Shown: in pieces, positions 9,372 to 18,109 of the stretch | Numbering within the stretch: the first letter of the stretch is position 1 | Layout of the letters: every line of letters starts with the position of its first letter | Source: Pseudomonas sp. Q11 | Lineage (GTDB): Bacteria; Pseudomonadota; Gammaproteobacteria; Pseudomonadales; Pseudomonadaceae | DNA length: 64,000 bases | Direction: 5' to 3' | Assembly (NCBI RefSeq): GCF_024494355.1 | Contig: NZ_JAKNQY010000005.1 | Location: 199,997-263,996, forward strand | The notes under the pieces: model-generated | What the model was told of the DNA's origin: nothing | The model's database searches: none | What the model saw: only the letters and a program-made list of their open reading frames with translations | Position numbers and translations under genes: made by a program

Positions 9372-10967
9372 TCATGGGTGTTTCAAGCGAACGGCCAGGG
9401 ACGTCGCCAATTGTGCCGTCAGCCCGTATACCGATAACTGCGGATTGGCGCCAATGCTGGTGGGGAACAGCGAGCCATCATGGATGGAAAGATTACTCAA
9501 TTGATGATGGCGCCCAAGGCTGTCGGTGACGGCGCTTTTCGCCTCTTCGCCCATGGCGCAACCACCCATGACATGGGCGCTGCCCAGGCGCGTGCGGTAC
9601 AGGGCAAGGTCCAGGCCGTCGATCAGCGTACGGGCCTGGGCCAGGGTGTTCACGTAGCGCGCGTCGCTGTGCATCGGCATGACTGCCCTGGCGCCGCCGG
9701 CAAACTGAATCTCGGCCATGCTGTGAAACGCCCGGCGCAAACCGTCCCAGGCGTAGGGCGACACTACATAGTCGAGCACAGGTGTGCCGTCGCTGCGCAA
9801 TTGGACATTGCCGCCGGTGCTCTGCGGGTGAAAACCATCGCGTAGCAGCGCCAGCATGGCGTGGGTGTGGGGCAGTTGCGCCATGTGCTCGGCATTCTCG
9901 CTGCCAAACCCGCCCAGCAGCGCCGCGGCGAGGGCCGGGTGCAGGGGCGGGACTTCCAGTTTGTAGGACATCTTGCCGGTGGTGCCGTCCTGCCACTGGA
10001 AATGATCTGAATAAATCGATTGTGGCGCACCGTAGAACGGGTTGATCACCTCGTCGAATTGTCCAGCCGACATGTTCACCAGGTGCAGAAAGGTGCGTTT
10101 ACCCAGGCACTCGTGTGGGTCCGGCGCGTCGGAGCGCAGCAGCAAGGCCGGGCTGTTGATAGCGCCGCCGGCCAGCACGTAGTGCCGCGCCCTGACCGTG
10201 ACGCGCCGCCCTGTCGGCGCCACGCAGCGCTCGTCCATGGCCAGGCATTGCAGGCCGACAACCGTATCGTTTTTGATCGTCAACCGTTCGGCCCGCGCCA
10301 GGTAAAGCAGCGCGCCGCCCTTGTCCAGCGTGGCCGGGATGGTGGTGACCAGCATCGATTGCTTGGCGTTGGTCGGGCAGCCCATGCCGCAATAGCCCAG
10401 GTTCCAGCAACCGCGCACATTGCGCGGGATGACGTGCCAGCTATAGCCCAGTTGTTCACAGCCTTTGCGGATCACGTCGTTGTTGGCATTGGGCGGAACC
10501 TGCCAGGGCGCCACCCCAAGGCGCTGTTCCATTTTTTCGAACCAGGGCGCCATTTCCTCAGGGCTGTGGCCCTTGACGTTGTGCTCGGTCGCCCAGTGAT
10601 CCAGGGTCTGATCGGGCGTGCGGAAACAGGAGGTCCAGTTTATCAGTGTCGTGCCACCCACCGCGCGACCCTGGAGAATGGTGATTGCGCCGTCCTTGCT
10701 CATGCGTCCGAGGCCTTCCTGGTAAAGGCTGGTGTAGGCCAGGTCCTCGAGCAGCTTGAAGTCATGACTGGTCTTGAGGGGACCCTCCTCGATCAACAAG
10801 ACGTTGTAGCCGGCGGCGCTGAGGATTTCGGCCGTGGTGCCCCCGCCGGCGCCGCTGCCGATGATCGCCACGTCCGCTTCCAGGGTCAGGTCCTGGGCCA
10901 ACTGCGCACCGTTGTAGGTAGTCCAGCCACGGGCCAGGCCTTCGCGGAAAGGGTCGGGTACGGGCAT
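9372..10967 (-). CDS. GMC-family FAD oxidoreductase (membrane-associated dehydrogenase type)
   Basis: A 531-residue glucose-methanol-choline family flavoprotein. The FAD-binding GxGxxG motif is at about residues 35-45 (IIGSGAGGGTTAE), followed by GRAVGGTTLINWT. It contains NLGYCGMGCPTNAKQ, as in gluconate or alcohol dehydrogenase large subunits, and the C-terminal GANPQLSVYGLTAQLA. It should oxidise an alcohol to an aldehyde or ketone. It has no signal peptide of its own; the adjacent upstream gene encodes a Tat-exported small protein that could carry it. With the aldehyde dehydrogenase upstream it may form an alcohol-to-acid pathway. The substrate is unknown. Confidence 0.88.
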   Translation of the reverse strand: MPVPDPFREGLARGWTTYNGAQLAQDLTLEADVAIIGSGAGGGTTAEILSAAGYNVLLIEEGPLKTSHDFKLLEDLAYTSLYQEGLGRMSKDGAITILQGRAVGGTTLINWTSCFRTPDQTLDHWATEHNVKGHSPEEMAPWFEKMEQRLGVAPWQVPPNANNDVIRKGCEQLGYSWHVIPRNVRGCWNLGYCGMGCPTNAKQSMLVTTIPATLDKGGALLYLARAERLTIKNDTVVGLQCLAMDERCVAPTGRRVTVRARHYVLAGGAINSPALLLRSDAPDPHECLGKRTFLHLVNMSAGQFDEVINPFYGAPQSIYSDHFQWQDGTTGKMSYKLEVPPLHPALAAALLGGFGSENAEHMAQLPHTHAMLALLRDGFHPQSTGGNVQLRSDGTPVLDYVVSPYAWDGLRRAFHSMAEIQFAGGARAVMPMHSDARYVNTLAQARTLIDGLDLALYRTRLGSAHVMGGCAMGEEAKSAVTDSLGRHHQLSNLSIHDGSLFPTSIGANPQLSVYGLTAQLATSLAVRLKHP

Positions 10968-11018
10968 GTTTGGGGTCTCTTGTTGTGTCTGAGTGGGGGC
11001 GGCGCGCTTGAGTCAGCC

Positions 11019-11126
11019 ATCGCGAGCAAGCTTTGCTCCCACAGGTGCCCGGCGATCCACTGGGGAGCAAGCTTTGCTCCCCCGCGTGCCCGACGATCCA
11101 CTGTGGGAGCAAGGCTTGCCCGCGAT
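11019..11126. repeat. Three-unit REP cluster
   Basis: Two inverted outer REPs (ATCGCGAGCAAGCTTTGCTC and GTGGGAGCAAGGCTTGCCCG) flank a shorter central palindrome GGGAGCAAGCTTTGCTCCC. The stretch GTGCCCGRCGATCCACTG occurs twice, indicating tandem duplication of an internal unit. It lies inside the Tat protein-GMC gene pair. Confidence 0.8.
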
Positions 11127-11141
11127 AGAGCCAGCTCGGTT

Positions 11142-11687
11142 TCAAACCGCCGGCGGTCCAGGGTATCCGCAATGCGTCCAGGCCTCGGCCCGGCTGTACC
11201 AAGCCATCATGACCATTTGCAGCAACGAGCTGTGCCCTTGACGAAGCAGGTCCAGCGAGCTGTTTTCCCACCGAACGAGAAATTTTCGGATGTCATGGGC
11301 GCTGGCGTTTTCCCACGAGCTCCAGATCCCGGTCAGTGGTCCACGGGTGATGCTCAGCGTGAGCACGTCGAATAGCTGGTGCGTGAGTTTGAGCATCGAC
11401 GGGGACAGATGAGCCAGGGTGGTGTCCAGGCTTTGCAAGGTCGCTTCAGCGGCGCCAGGGCGCTTCTCAGCGACCACGGAGCCGTCCAGCATCACGGGAA
11501 TGACGGCTCGCAAAAACGCCAGGTCATCGTCACGCAGGGCTACAAGACCACTGGCCGAATGGCTGGGCCGGCAACCGCTCAGGCTGGCACCCAGCCCGAC
11601 GGTGACCAGAAAAACGCTGGCCCCGACGCTGAACTGCAGCAGGCCGCGCCGTGACAGGGCGGGTGTATCGATCAGGCTTGGGTTCAT
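11142..11687 (-). CDS. Tat-exported lipoprotein, small-subunit partner of the GMC dehydrogenase
   Basis: A 181-residue protein with a twin-arginine signal (SRRGLLQFSVGASVF, residues 12-26) and a lipobox LSGC with Cys39. It therefore probably crosses the membrane folded and becomes lipid-anchored. The mature part (ALRDDDLAFLRAVIPVMLDG) resembles the helical small subunit of gluconate/fructose-type dehydrogenases, in which the small subunit carries the Tat signal for the flavin subunit. Placed directly upstream of the GMC gene and 27 nt downstream of the aldehyde dehydrogenase gene. No cytochrome c subunit is present. Confidence 0.78.
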   Translation of the reverse strand: MNPSLIDTPALSRRGLLQFSVGASVFLVTVGLGASLSGCRPSHSASGLVALRDDDLAFLRAVIPVMLDGSVVAEKRPGAAEATLQSLDTTLAHLSPSMLKLTHQLFDVLTLSITRGPLTGIWSSWENASAHDIRKFLVRWENSSLDLLRQGHSSLLQMVMMAWYSRAEAWTHCGYPGPPAV

Positions 11688-11714
11688 TATTGTTATTACC
11701 CAAAAAGACTGCTG

Positions 11715-13145
11715 CTAGCGGATAAACAACTTCTGGATCAATTTCTGAAATGGCTTGCCGTAAGGCGGGTAAATCAGTTTTGCGGCGTTGAACCGCTGTT
11801 TGGTCAGTACGCCCTTGGCCTTGCTGAACGTCAGGAAGCCTTCGTGCCCGTGGTAGTGCCCCATTCCCGAGGCGCCAATGCCGCCGAAGGGCAGGTCGTC
11901 CTGGGCGACGTGCAGCAGCGTGTCGTTCAAGCACACGCCGCCGGAATGGGTCTCGTTGAGTACGCGATTGTGTTCGGCCTTGTTGTAGCCAAAATAGTAG
12001 AGCGCCAGCGGGCGAGGCCGCTGATTGATGTAGGCAAATGCCTGGTCCAGGCTCTCATAGGGCACGATGGGCAGCAGCGGACCGAAGATTTCGTCCTGCA
12101 TGACGGTCATGTCATCGCTGACGTTGAGCAACAGGCTGTGGGCCATGCGCCGGCCCTGTCCCTGGTCGAACAACTCAATCAGCAACGCACCCTTGCTGGT
12201 GGCATCGCTGATGTAGCCGTTGAGCCGCGCCAATTGTCGTTCGTTGATGATCGCGGTGTAGTCCGGATTGTCAGTCAGGGTCGGATAAAACCCGCGAACC
12301 GCTTCGCGATACGCTTCAACAAATTCACCTACACGGTTCTGCGGTACCAGCACGTAGTCCGGTGCGACACAGGTTTGCCCGGCATTCAGGGTTTTGCCGA
12401 ATGCGATGCGCTCGGCGGCGTCCTTGAGGGGCACGTCCGCGGATACGATGGCGGGCGATTTGCCTCCCAGTTCGAGCGTGACCGGCGTCAGGTTCTCGGC
12501 GGCGGCGCGCATCACGTGTTTGCCAATGCTGGTGGCGCCGGTGAACAGCAAGTGATCGAAGGGCAACCTGGAAAACGCCATGCCAACCTCGGCTTCGCCG
12601 AGCACCACGCATACCAGGTCCTGAGGGAAAATTCGCGCCAGCAATTGTTTGAGCAGCGATCCGGTGGCGGGGGTCGATTCGCTCAGCTTGAGCATCACCC
12701 GGTTACCCGCCGACAACGCCCCCACCAGCGGCCCGATGGCCAGGAACAGCGGGTAGTTCCAGGGCACGATGACCCCGACCACGCCCAGCGGTTGGTACAC
12801 CACTTTGGCTGACGCCGGCTGGAAGGCCACGCCCACCTTGCGCCGGGAAGGTTTCATCCAACCCTTGAGGTGTCGGCTGGCGTGGTGGATGCCGTGCAGG
12901 CTCGGCATGAGCTCGGCCAGTAACGTTTCGTCCGCGCTGCGATGGCTGAAGTCCTGACTGATAGCGTCGATCAGTGCCTGTCGTTCATTGCTCAACAAGT
13001 CTCGCAACGCCTTGAGCCATTGCAGCCGCTGTTCGGCGGGCGGTATCGGATGGGCGGCATAGGCCTGGCGCTGGGCGTCGAAGAGCGTTTTCAGTTCGCC
13101 CACGTGCTGTTGAGATTCGTGCAGGTAAGCGACGTCGGCAGGCAT
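11715..13145 (-). CDS. calB: Coniferyl-aldehyde-type aldehyde dehydrogenase
   Basis: A 476-residue NAD(P)-dependent aldehyde dehydrogenase. It shows VVGVIVPWNYPLFLAIGPL, the glutamate motif VTLELGGKSPAIV and the catalytic cysteine in LNAGQTCVAPDYVL. This short-form class, annotated as coniferyl aldehyde dehydrogenase, oxidises aromatic or long-chain aldehydes to acids. It heads an operon with the Tat lipoprotein and GMC dehydrogenase and is divergent from a TetR gene with a palindrome in between, so control by that regulator is likely. The gene symbol rests on family resemblance; the substrate is not proven. Confidence 0.85.
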   Translation of the reverse strand: MPADVAYLHESQQHVGELKTLFDAQRQAYAAHPIPPAEQRLQWLKALRDLLSNERQALIDAISQDFSHRSADETLLAELMPSLHGIHHASRHLKGWMKPSRRKVGVAFQPASAKVVYQPLGVVGVIVPWNYPLFLAIGPLVGALSAGNRVMLKLSESTPATGSLLKQLLARIFPQDLVCVVLGEAEVGMAFSRLPFDHLLFTGATSIGKHVMRAAAENLTPVTLELGGKSPAIVSADVPLKDAAERIAFGKTLNAGQTCVAPDYVLVPQNRVGEFVEAYREAVRGFYPTLTDNPDYTAIINERQLARLNGYISDATSKGALLIELFDQGQGRRMAHSLLLNVSDDMTVMQDEIFGPLLPIVPYESLDQAFAYINQRPRPLALYYFGYNKAEHNRVLNETHSGGVCLNDTLLHVAQDDLPFGGIGASGMGHYHGHEGFLTFSKAKGVLTKQRFNAAKLIYPPYGKPFQKLIQKLFIR

Positions 13146-13176
13146 GGGCGTGCACCGATATTATTAGAATGAGTGT

Positions 13177-13200
13177 TTTTTAGAGCTTGTGCTCTAAAAA
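13177..13200. promoter_or_regulatory. Palindrome between aldehyde dehydrogenase and TetR genes, likely operator
   Basis: TTTTTAGAGC-TTGT-GCTCTAAAAA: 10-bp perfect arms with a 4-bp centre, in the 148-bp divergent intergenic region and 32 bp from the aldehyde dehydrogenase start. Location and symmetry suit a TetR-family operator. Confidence 0.6.
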
Positions 13201-13293
13201 GTCAACTGGCATCCGCGGCGCCTTTGGGTTTGTCCCGTGACCGATAGGTCGTAAGATGCCGGTCAATGCTTTCGTCGAATTAAAGCCCAAACC

Positions 13294-13965
13294 ATGGCCA
13301 TACGAATGAAAACCAGCGAGCGCATCGTGCAGAACAGCCTGGAGCTGTTCAATCAGCAGGGCGAGCGCAGCGTCAGCACCAACCATATCGCCGCCCATAT
13401 GGATATGTCCCCGGGCAATCTTTATTACCACTTCCCCAACAAGCAGGCGATCATCGCCGTATTGTTCAGTGAATACGAAAACCTGGTGGACAGTTTCCTG
13501 CGCCCGCCCCAAGGCCGGGCGGCCACCGTCGAGGACAAGCGTTTCTATCTGCAGGAACTGATCTCGGCGATGTGGCGCTACCGCTTCCTGCACCGAGACC
13601 TGGAGCATCTGCTTGACAGCGACCCCGACCTTGCGGCGCGTTATCGTCGGTTTTCCCAGCGTAGCCTGATTCACGGCACCGCTATCTACGAAGGCTTCGT
13701 CGCTGCCGGTATCCTGAAAATGGACCGCGTGCAGATCGAGTCCCTGACCCTCAATGCCTGGATCATTCTCACGTCCTGGGTGCGCTTCCTATGCACCACA
13801 CGGGAAAATTCCAACCACTTGAGCGAGCAAGCCATCAAGCGCGGTGTCTATCAAGTACTGGTGCTGGAGGCCGGTTTCGTAACGGATCAGGCCCGTGAAT
13901 CAGTGGAGGCATTGTTCAAAGAGTTCTATGTTCCCCTGGCCCAGACCCTGGAAGAAGGGCCATAG
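13294..13965 (+). CDS. TetR family regulator
   Basis: A 223-residue protein with an N-terminal TetR DNA-binding domain (SERIVQNSLELFNQQGERSV, then helix-turn-helix HIAAHMDMSPGNLYYHFPNK at about 30-50) and a helical ligand-binding C-terminal domain. It is divergent from the aldehyde dehydrogenase/Tat lipoprotein/GMC operon, which it probably represses, releasing on binding an aldehyde, alcohol or acid. Confidence 0.9.
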   Translation: MAIRMKTSERIVQNSLELFNQQGERSVSTNHIAAHMDMSPGNLYYHFPNKQAIIAVLFSEYENLVDSFLRPPQGRAATVEDKRFYLQELISAMWRYRFLHRDLEHLLDSDPDLAARYRRFSQRSLIHGTAIYEGFVAAGILKMDRVQIESLTLNAWIILTSWVRFLCTTRENSNHLSEQAIKRGVYQVLVLEAGFVTDQARESVEALFKEFYVPLAQTLEEGP

Positions 13966-13998
13966 GATTCAAATTCGATCGAGCCACAGGAGCCCGTT

Positions 13999-14853
13999 AT
14001 GCCCATTGCGCAACTCATCAGTCCCCAAGCTCTGGAACACAGGAGGTCGCAGCCCGGGCTGGTGATCCTCGATTGTCGTTTTGCCCTGGAGGATTCGGAC
14101 TATGGCCAGCGCAGTTACGCCGAGGGCCATATTGCCGGGGCATCCTTCGCCGACCTTGAGCGGGACCTGAGTGGACCGGTGACCAAAGGCGTGACCGGCC
14201 GCCATCCGTTGCCGGAGCCTGAAGCCCTGATGAAGTGTTTGCGGGCCTGGGGGATCGGCAACGACAGCGACATCGTTTTGTATGACGACGGCCCCGGTGC
14301 CTATGCCGCTCGGGCCTGGTGGTTGCTGGCCTGGCTGGGTAAACGCGATGGCGTATACATCCTCGACGGCGGGCTCAAGGCTTGGCATGCCGCCGGTTTG
14401 CCCTTGAGCCTCGATCCACCGGTGAACGGTCCCGGCACCTTCAGTGGTTCGCCGGACGCGACCCTGCTGCTCAGTGCCGAGGCGCTTGAGCAGCGCATCG
14501 GTCAGCCGGCCATGACTCTGCTCGATGCTCGGGCGTTACCGCGCTTCAAGGGCGAAGTCGAGCCGATCGATCCGGTAGCCGGGCATATCCCGGGCGCGCA
14601 GTGCGCGGCGTTCACGCAGAACCTGGATGCTAATGGTCGATTCCTGCCAGTCGACCAGCTCAAGAAGCGCTTCGCTGAAGCACTCGCAGGGCGCTCACCG
14701 ACTGAGCTGGTGGCCTATTGCGGCTCCGGCGTGACGGCATGCCATAACCTGTTTGCCTTGTGTCTGGCAGGGTATCCGCTGGGGAGGTTGTACGCCGGCT
14801 CGTGGAGCGAGTGGATCACAGATCCCAAAAGGCAAGTGGCCGTCGGTGACTGA
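13999..14853 (+). CDS. sseA: 3-Mercaptopyruvate sulfurtransferase (tandem rhodanese)
   Basis: A 284-residue protein of two rhodanese domains. The first (about 1-135) is structural; the second carries the active loop CGSGVTA with the nucleophile at Cys241, the loop of mercaptopyruvate sulfurtransferases rather than thiosulfate-specific rhodaneses. It transfers sulfur from 3-mercaptopyruvate to thiols or cyanide. It starts 33 nt after the TetR gene and may be transcribed with it. Confidence 0.9.
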   Translation: MPIAQLISPQALEHRRSQPGLVILDCRFALEDSDYGQRSYAEGHIAGASFADLERDLSGPVTKGVTGRHPLPEPEALMKCLRAWGIGNDSDIVLYDDGPGAYAARAWWLLAWLGKRDGVYILDGGLKAWHAAGLPLSLDPPVNGPGTFSGSPDATLLLSAEALEQRIGQPAMTLLDARALPRFKGEVEPIDPVAGHIPGAQCAAFTQNLDANGRFLPVDQLKKRFAEALAGRSPTELVAYCGSGVTACHNLFALCLAGYPLGRLYAGSWSEWITDPKRQVAVGD

Positions 14854-14863
14854 ACGCGGTCCT

Positions 14864-14982
14864 TGTAGGAGCTGGCGAAGGTTCGGGCCGCGTTCGGACG
14901 ATCTTTTGATCTTGATCTTTCGCTCTAGGACTCAAGTGGTCGTGGAAAGATCGCAGCCTCGTTGCACTCGTCAGCTCCTACA
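14864..14982. repeat. REP-like inverted pair, GTAGGAGCT family
   Basis: GTAGGAGCTGGCGAAGG at the left and the inverse GACGAGTGCAACGAGGCTGC-type unit ending TCAGCTCCTACA at the right, with GATCTTTTGATCTTGATCTTTC between. Related pairs occur at 31814-31910 and 44428-44531. Distinct from the GTGGGAGC family. Confidence 0.7.
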
Positions 14983-14988
14983 GGCCCG

Positions 14989-15984
14989 TTACAGGCCCGC
15001 CAGCCAGTTGGGGATTCGCCGCTCCAGATAATACCCCGGGTGCCGCAAGCTCCCGTCGACAAAGCCCACATGCCCGCCTTGTGCATGCAGTTCAAGCTGG
15101 GTAGAGGCTGACAACTCGCCAGGTTCGGGCAAGCTGTGGGGGAACACGAAAGGATCGTCACAGGCCTGGATGACCAGGGTCGGTGTGCTGATCTTGCCAA
15201 GAAAGTAGCGACTGGAGGCGCGGCGATAATAGTCCGCCGCGTCAGAGAAACCGTGCAACGGGGCCGTCACCCGCCCATCGAAGTCCCAGAAAGTGCGCAT
15301 GTTTTCCAGCGGGCCCAGCGCCGCGAGGGTCGCCAGCCCTTCGTGGCGTCCGTCGTGCTGGAACTGGCGCTGCTTGTTGCGCACGTAGGCCACCATCTCA
15401 CGCATGAAATGGGCCTGATAAAACCTGGAAAACCCCTGCCCGATGCGATCGGCACATTGGTCGAGGCGAAACGGTACCGACACCGCGACCGCTCCTTGCA
15501 ACTGGCTGTCGCCACCCGTTTCCCCCAGGTGCTTGAGCAGCACGTTGCCCCCCAGTGAATAACCCACCGCAAACAGCGGTGCCAAGGGACGGCGGGCCCG
15601 CACATGGGTAATGGCGGCGGCCAGGTCTTCGCTGGCCCCCGAGTGATAGCTGCGGGGCAACAGGTTCGGTTCCCCCGAGCAACCGCGCCAGTTCAATGCA
15701 ACACTGGCCCAGCCCTGACTGCCAAGAGCCTGTTGCAGACCGGCTACGTAAGGCGAGTTGGAAGAACCGGTGAGCCCGTGAAGCACCAGCACCAGTGGTG
15801 CATCGACTTGGTGGGGGCCATGCCAGTCGAGATCGAGAAAGTCGCCGTCTTCCAGCCACAGGCGCTCACGTTCCCGAGCGATGTGGGTGGTCTTGCGCCA
15901 TAGCGGTCCCCACAAGGTTTGCAAGTGCGGGTTGCCAAGGCCCAGGGCCGGGACGAAACGTTCAGATGCAGCAGACACGATCAT
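14989..15984 (-). CDS. YheT-family alpha/beta hydrolase
   Basis: A 331-residue alpha/beta-hydrolase. It shows NPHLQTLWGPL near the N-terminus, the oxyanion region LVLHGLTGSSNSPY, NWRGCSGEPN, the nucleophile elbow GYSLGGNVLLKHLGE and a late histidine in HAQGGHVGFV. Family members are poorly characterised esterases. I start it at MIVSAASERF (ATG 15982-15984); the longer frame would overlap rsmD. It follows rsmD by 23 nt on the same strand. Confidence 0.87.
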   Translation of the reverse strand: MIVSAASERFVPALGLGNPHLQTLWGPLWRKTTHIARERERLWLEDGDFLDLDWHGPHQVDAPLVLVLHGLTGSSNSPYVAGLQQALGSQGWASVALNWRGCSGEPNLLPRSYHSGASEDLAAAITHVRARRPLAPLFAVGYSLGGNVLLKHLGETGGDSQLQGAVAVSVPFRLDQCADRIGQGFSRFYQAHFMREMVAYVRNKQRQFQHDGRHEGLATLAALGPLENMRTFWDFDGRVTAPLHGFSDAADYYRRASSRYFLGKISTPTLVIQACDDPFVFPHSLPEPGELSASTQLELHAQGGHVGFVDGSLRHPGYYLERRIPNWLAGL

Positions 15985-16007
15985 TTCTCGATGCACTGGC
16001 CAGCCGC

Positions 16008-16619
16008 TCAGCCAACGGCCTCTGCCCCACGTTGCCACAACGCGTAATACACCCGTCCGGATTTCTGTTCACGATGCAGGCGCCAGTTGCCCGGCAACCC
16101 CAGGGTGGACGGGGCGGCTTCGCTTTCAGTGTAGACCCAGGCATCGTCGGCCAGCCAATGACGTTCTTCGAGCAAGGTGCAAACGGCTGGCAGCAGGTTC
16201 TGATTGAAAGGCGGGTCGAGGAACACCAGGTCGAAGGGGGTCGCCGGTTGGCTGTCCAGATAGCGCAGCGCGTCGGCGGTCTGCGCCTGGCCGACGGTGC
16301 AGCGCAGTGTTCCCAGGTGTTCCTTCAGGCTGGAGACCGCCAGGCTGCTGGCGTCCAACGCCTGGCCCATGACGGCGCCACGAGACAGCGCCTCAAGAAA
16401 CAATGCGCCGCTGCCGGCAAACGGATCGAGTACCCGAGCGCCAGCCACGTAGGGCGCGAGCCAATTGAACAAGGTTTCGCGTACCCGGTCCGGGGTTGGG
16501 CGCAGGCCCGGCGCGTCGGGGAAGCTCAAGCGCCGGCTGCGCCATTGGCCGCCGATAATGCGCAACTGGTTCACACCGTTGTGCACGGGTTTCTTGCTGG
16601 AATTGGATGGGCGGGCCAT
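16008..16619 (-). CDS. rsmD: 16S rRNA m2G966 methyltransferase RsmD
   Basis: A 203-residue SAM-dependent methyltransferase acting on G966 of 16S rRNA. It has the family N-terminus RIIGGQWRSRRLSFP, GLRPTPDRVRETLFNWL, the SAM motif VLDPFAGSGALFLEALSRGA and the catalytic DPPF (LVFLDPPFN). The start codon overlaps the stop of the upstream M16 gene (TAATG). Confidence 0.95.
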   Translation of the reverse strand: MARPSNSSKKPVHNGVNQLRIIGGQWRSRRLSFPDAPGLRPTPDRVRETLFNWLAPYVAGARVLDPFAGSGALFLEALSRGAVMGQALDASSLAVSSLKEHLGTLRCTVGQAQTADALRYLDSQPATPFDLVFLDPPFNQNLLPAVCTLLEERHWLADDAWVYTESEAAPSTLGLPGNWRLHREQKSGRVYYALWQRGAEAVG

Positions 16620-18109
16620 TAGTGCTCCGGAACCCCGAGCGGTTGCTCGGCAGGTTTTTCAGTGGGGGCCGGCAGCGGCTTTTGCGGCACGGTCGGGCCG
16701 GCGGTGACGATGACCATTTTATCCGTGCTCAGGTGTTTGTTCAGCGCGGCCTTGACCTGTTCGACGGTCAGCTCCTGGGACTGACGCATGAAGTCCTCCA
16801 GGTAGCTGAGCGGCAGGTTATAGAAGCCCATGGCTCCGAGCTGGCCGACGATGTCTTCGTTGCTGGCGGTGGACAGCGGGAAACTGCCGGCCAGCTCGCG
16901 CTTGGCATCATCGAGTTCTTTTTGGGTCGGGCCGTTTTTCAGGTAGTCGGCGAACACATCCTGCACCAGTTTCAGCGTGCCTTCGCTCATTTCGGCGCGT
17001 GTCTGCAGGTTGATCATGAACGGGCCACGGGCCTGCATCGGCGAGAAGCCGGAATACACACCGTAGGTCAGGCCACGTTTTTCCCGGACTTCGGTCATCA
17101 GTCGCGTGCCGAAACCACCACCGCCGAGGATCTGGTTGCCCAGGGATACGGCCGCATAGTCCGGGTCGTCCCGATCGATGCCCAGTTGCGCGAGCATCAG
17201 GTTGGTCTGCTTGGACGGGAATTCGATATGACCAATGCTCGCCTTCGGTTCAACCGCTTGCACGGTCTTCGCCAGCGCCGGGCCTTTGGGCAGCGCGGCG
17301 GATACCTGGTTGGCAATCGTTTCGGCTTCGGCGCGGGACAGGTCTCCCACCAGCGCAATCACCGCGTTGCCGGCGGCATAGGCCCTGGCGTGGAAAGCCT
17401 GGACCTGGGCCAGTGTGATCGGAGGAATGCTTTGGGCGGTGCCGTCACTGGAATGAGCATACGGATGGTCACCGTACAGGCGCTTCATCAACTCCAGCCC
17501 CGCCAGTTTGCCGGGGTTCTGCTTCTGGTACTCGAAACCGGCCAGCAACTGATTCTTGATGCGCGCAAAGGAGTCGGCGGGGAAGGTCGGTTTACCGACG
17601 ACGTCGGCGAACAGCTTCAGCGCCGGCTCACGCTTGTCCACCGCGCTGAGACTGCGCAGTGACGCCAGGGCCATGTCCCGCAAGGCACCGTTGCCGAAGT
17701 CGGCACCGAGGCTTTCGAACCCTTGGGCAATGGCGCTGACGTCCTTGCCCGCTACGCCCTCATTGAGCATGGCGTTGGTCAACAGCGCCAACCCGGGTGT
17801 ATCGCCGTCCTGACTGCTGCCGGCGGCAAATGTCAGGCGCAGGTCGAACATTGGCAATTCCCGGGCTTCGACGAACAACACCTTGGCGCCGTCGGCGGTT
17901 GTCCAGGTTTGTACGTCGAGCTGGCGACGGCTGGGGGCCTTGCCGTCCAGTTCGGCCAAAGATTGCAGCTTGTTGCTGGCCTTGGCTTTGTCCAGTGCCT
18001 GGCTGGCGTTGGTGTCATTGGATGGCGACAGGTAAAAGGCCAGGGCGCCGATCAGGGCGACCAACACCACAGCGATCAGCACCAGGCGCGGTGATTTGCG
18101 CTCACTCAT
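16619..18109 (-). CDS. M16 family peptidase-like protein without the zinc motif
   Basis: A 496-residue exported or membrane-anchored protein with an N-terminal hydrophobic segment (LVLIAVVLVALIGALAFYL) and two M16 domains. The expected HxxEH site is missing: the corresponding stretch reads DTPGLALLTNAMLNEG. A conserved late region (RLMTEVREKRGLTYGVYSGF) matches the second M16 half. It overlaps the active M16 gene upstream by 8 nt, and the two probably form a heterodimer like PqqF/G-type pairs, with this subunit shaping the chamber. Confidence 0.88.
   Translation of the reverse strand: MSERKSPRLVLIAVVLVALIGALAFYLSPSNDTNASQALDKAKASNKLQSLAELDGKAPSRRQLDVQTWTTADGAKVLFVEARELPMFDLRLTFAAGSSQDGDTPGLALLTNAMLNEGVAGKDVSAIAQGFESLGADFGNGALRDMALASLRSLSAVDKREPALKLFADVVGKPTFPADSFARIKNQLLAGFEYQKQNPGKLAGLELMKRLYGDHPYAHSSDGTAQSIPPITLAQVQAFHARAYAAGNAVIALVGDLSRAEAETIANQVSAALPKGPALAKTVQAVEPKASIGHIEFPSKQTNLMLAQLGIDRDDPDYAAVSLGNQILGGGGFGTRLMTEVREKRGLTYGVYSGFSPMQARGPFMINLQTRAEMSEGTLKLVQDVFADYLKNGPTQKELDDAKRELAGSFPLSTASNEDIVGQLGAMGFYNLPLSYLEDFMRQSQELTVEQVKAALNKHLSTDKMVIVTAGPTVPQKPLPAPTEKPAEQPLGVPEH

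Noticed and set aside
11844..12812. 322-codon plus-strand frame opposite the aldehyde dehydrogenase gene
   Set aside because: Typical GC-rich antisense shadow; the minus-strand frame has intact aldehyde dehydrogenase motifs.
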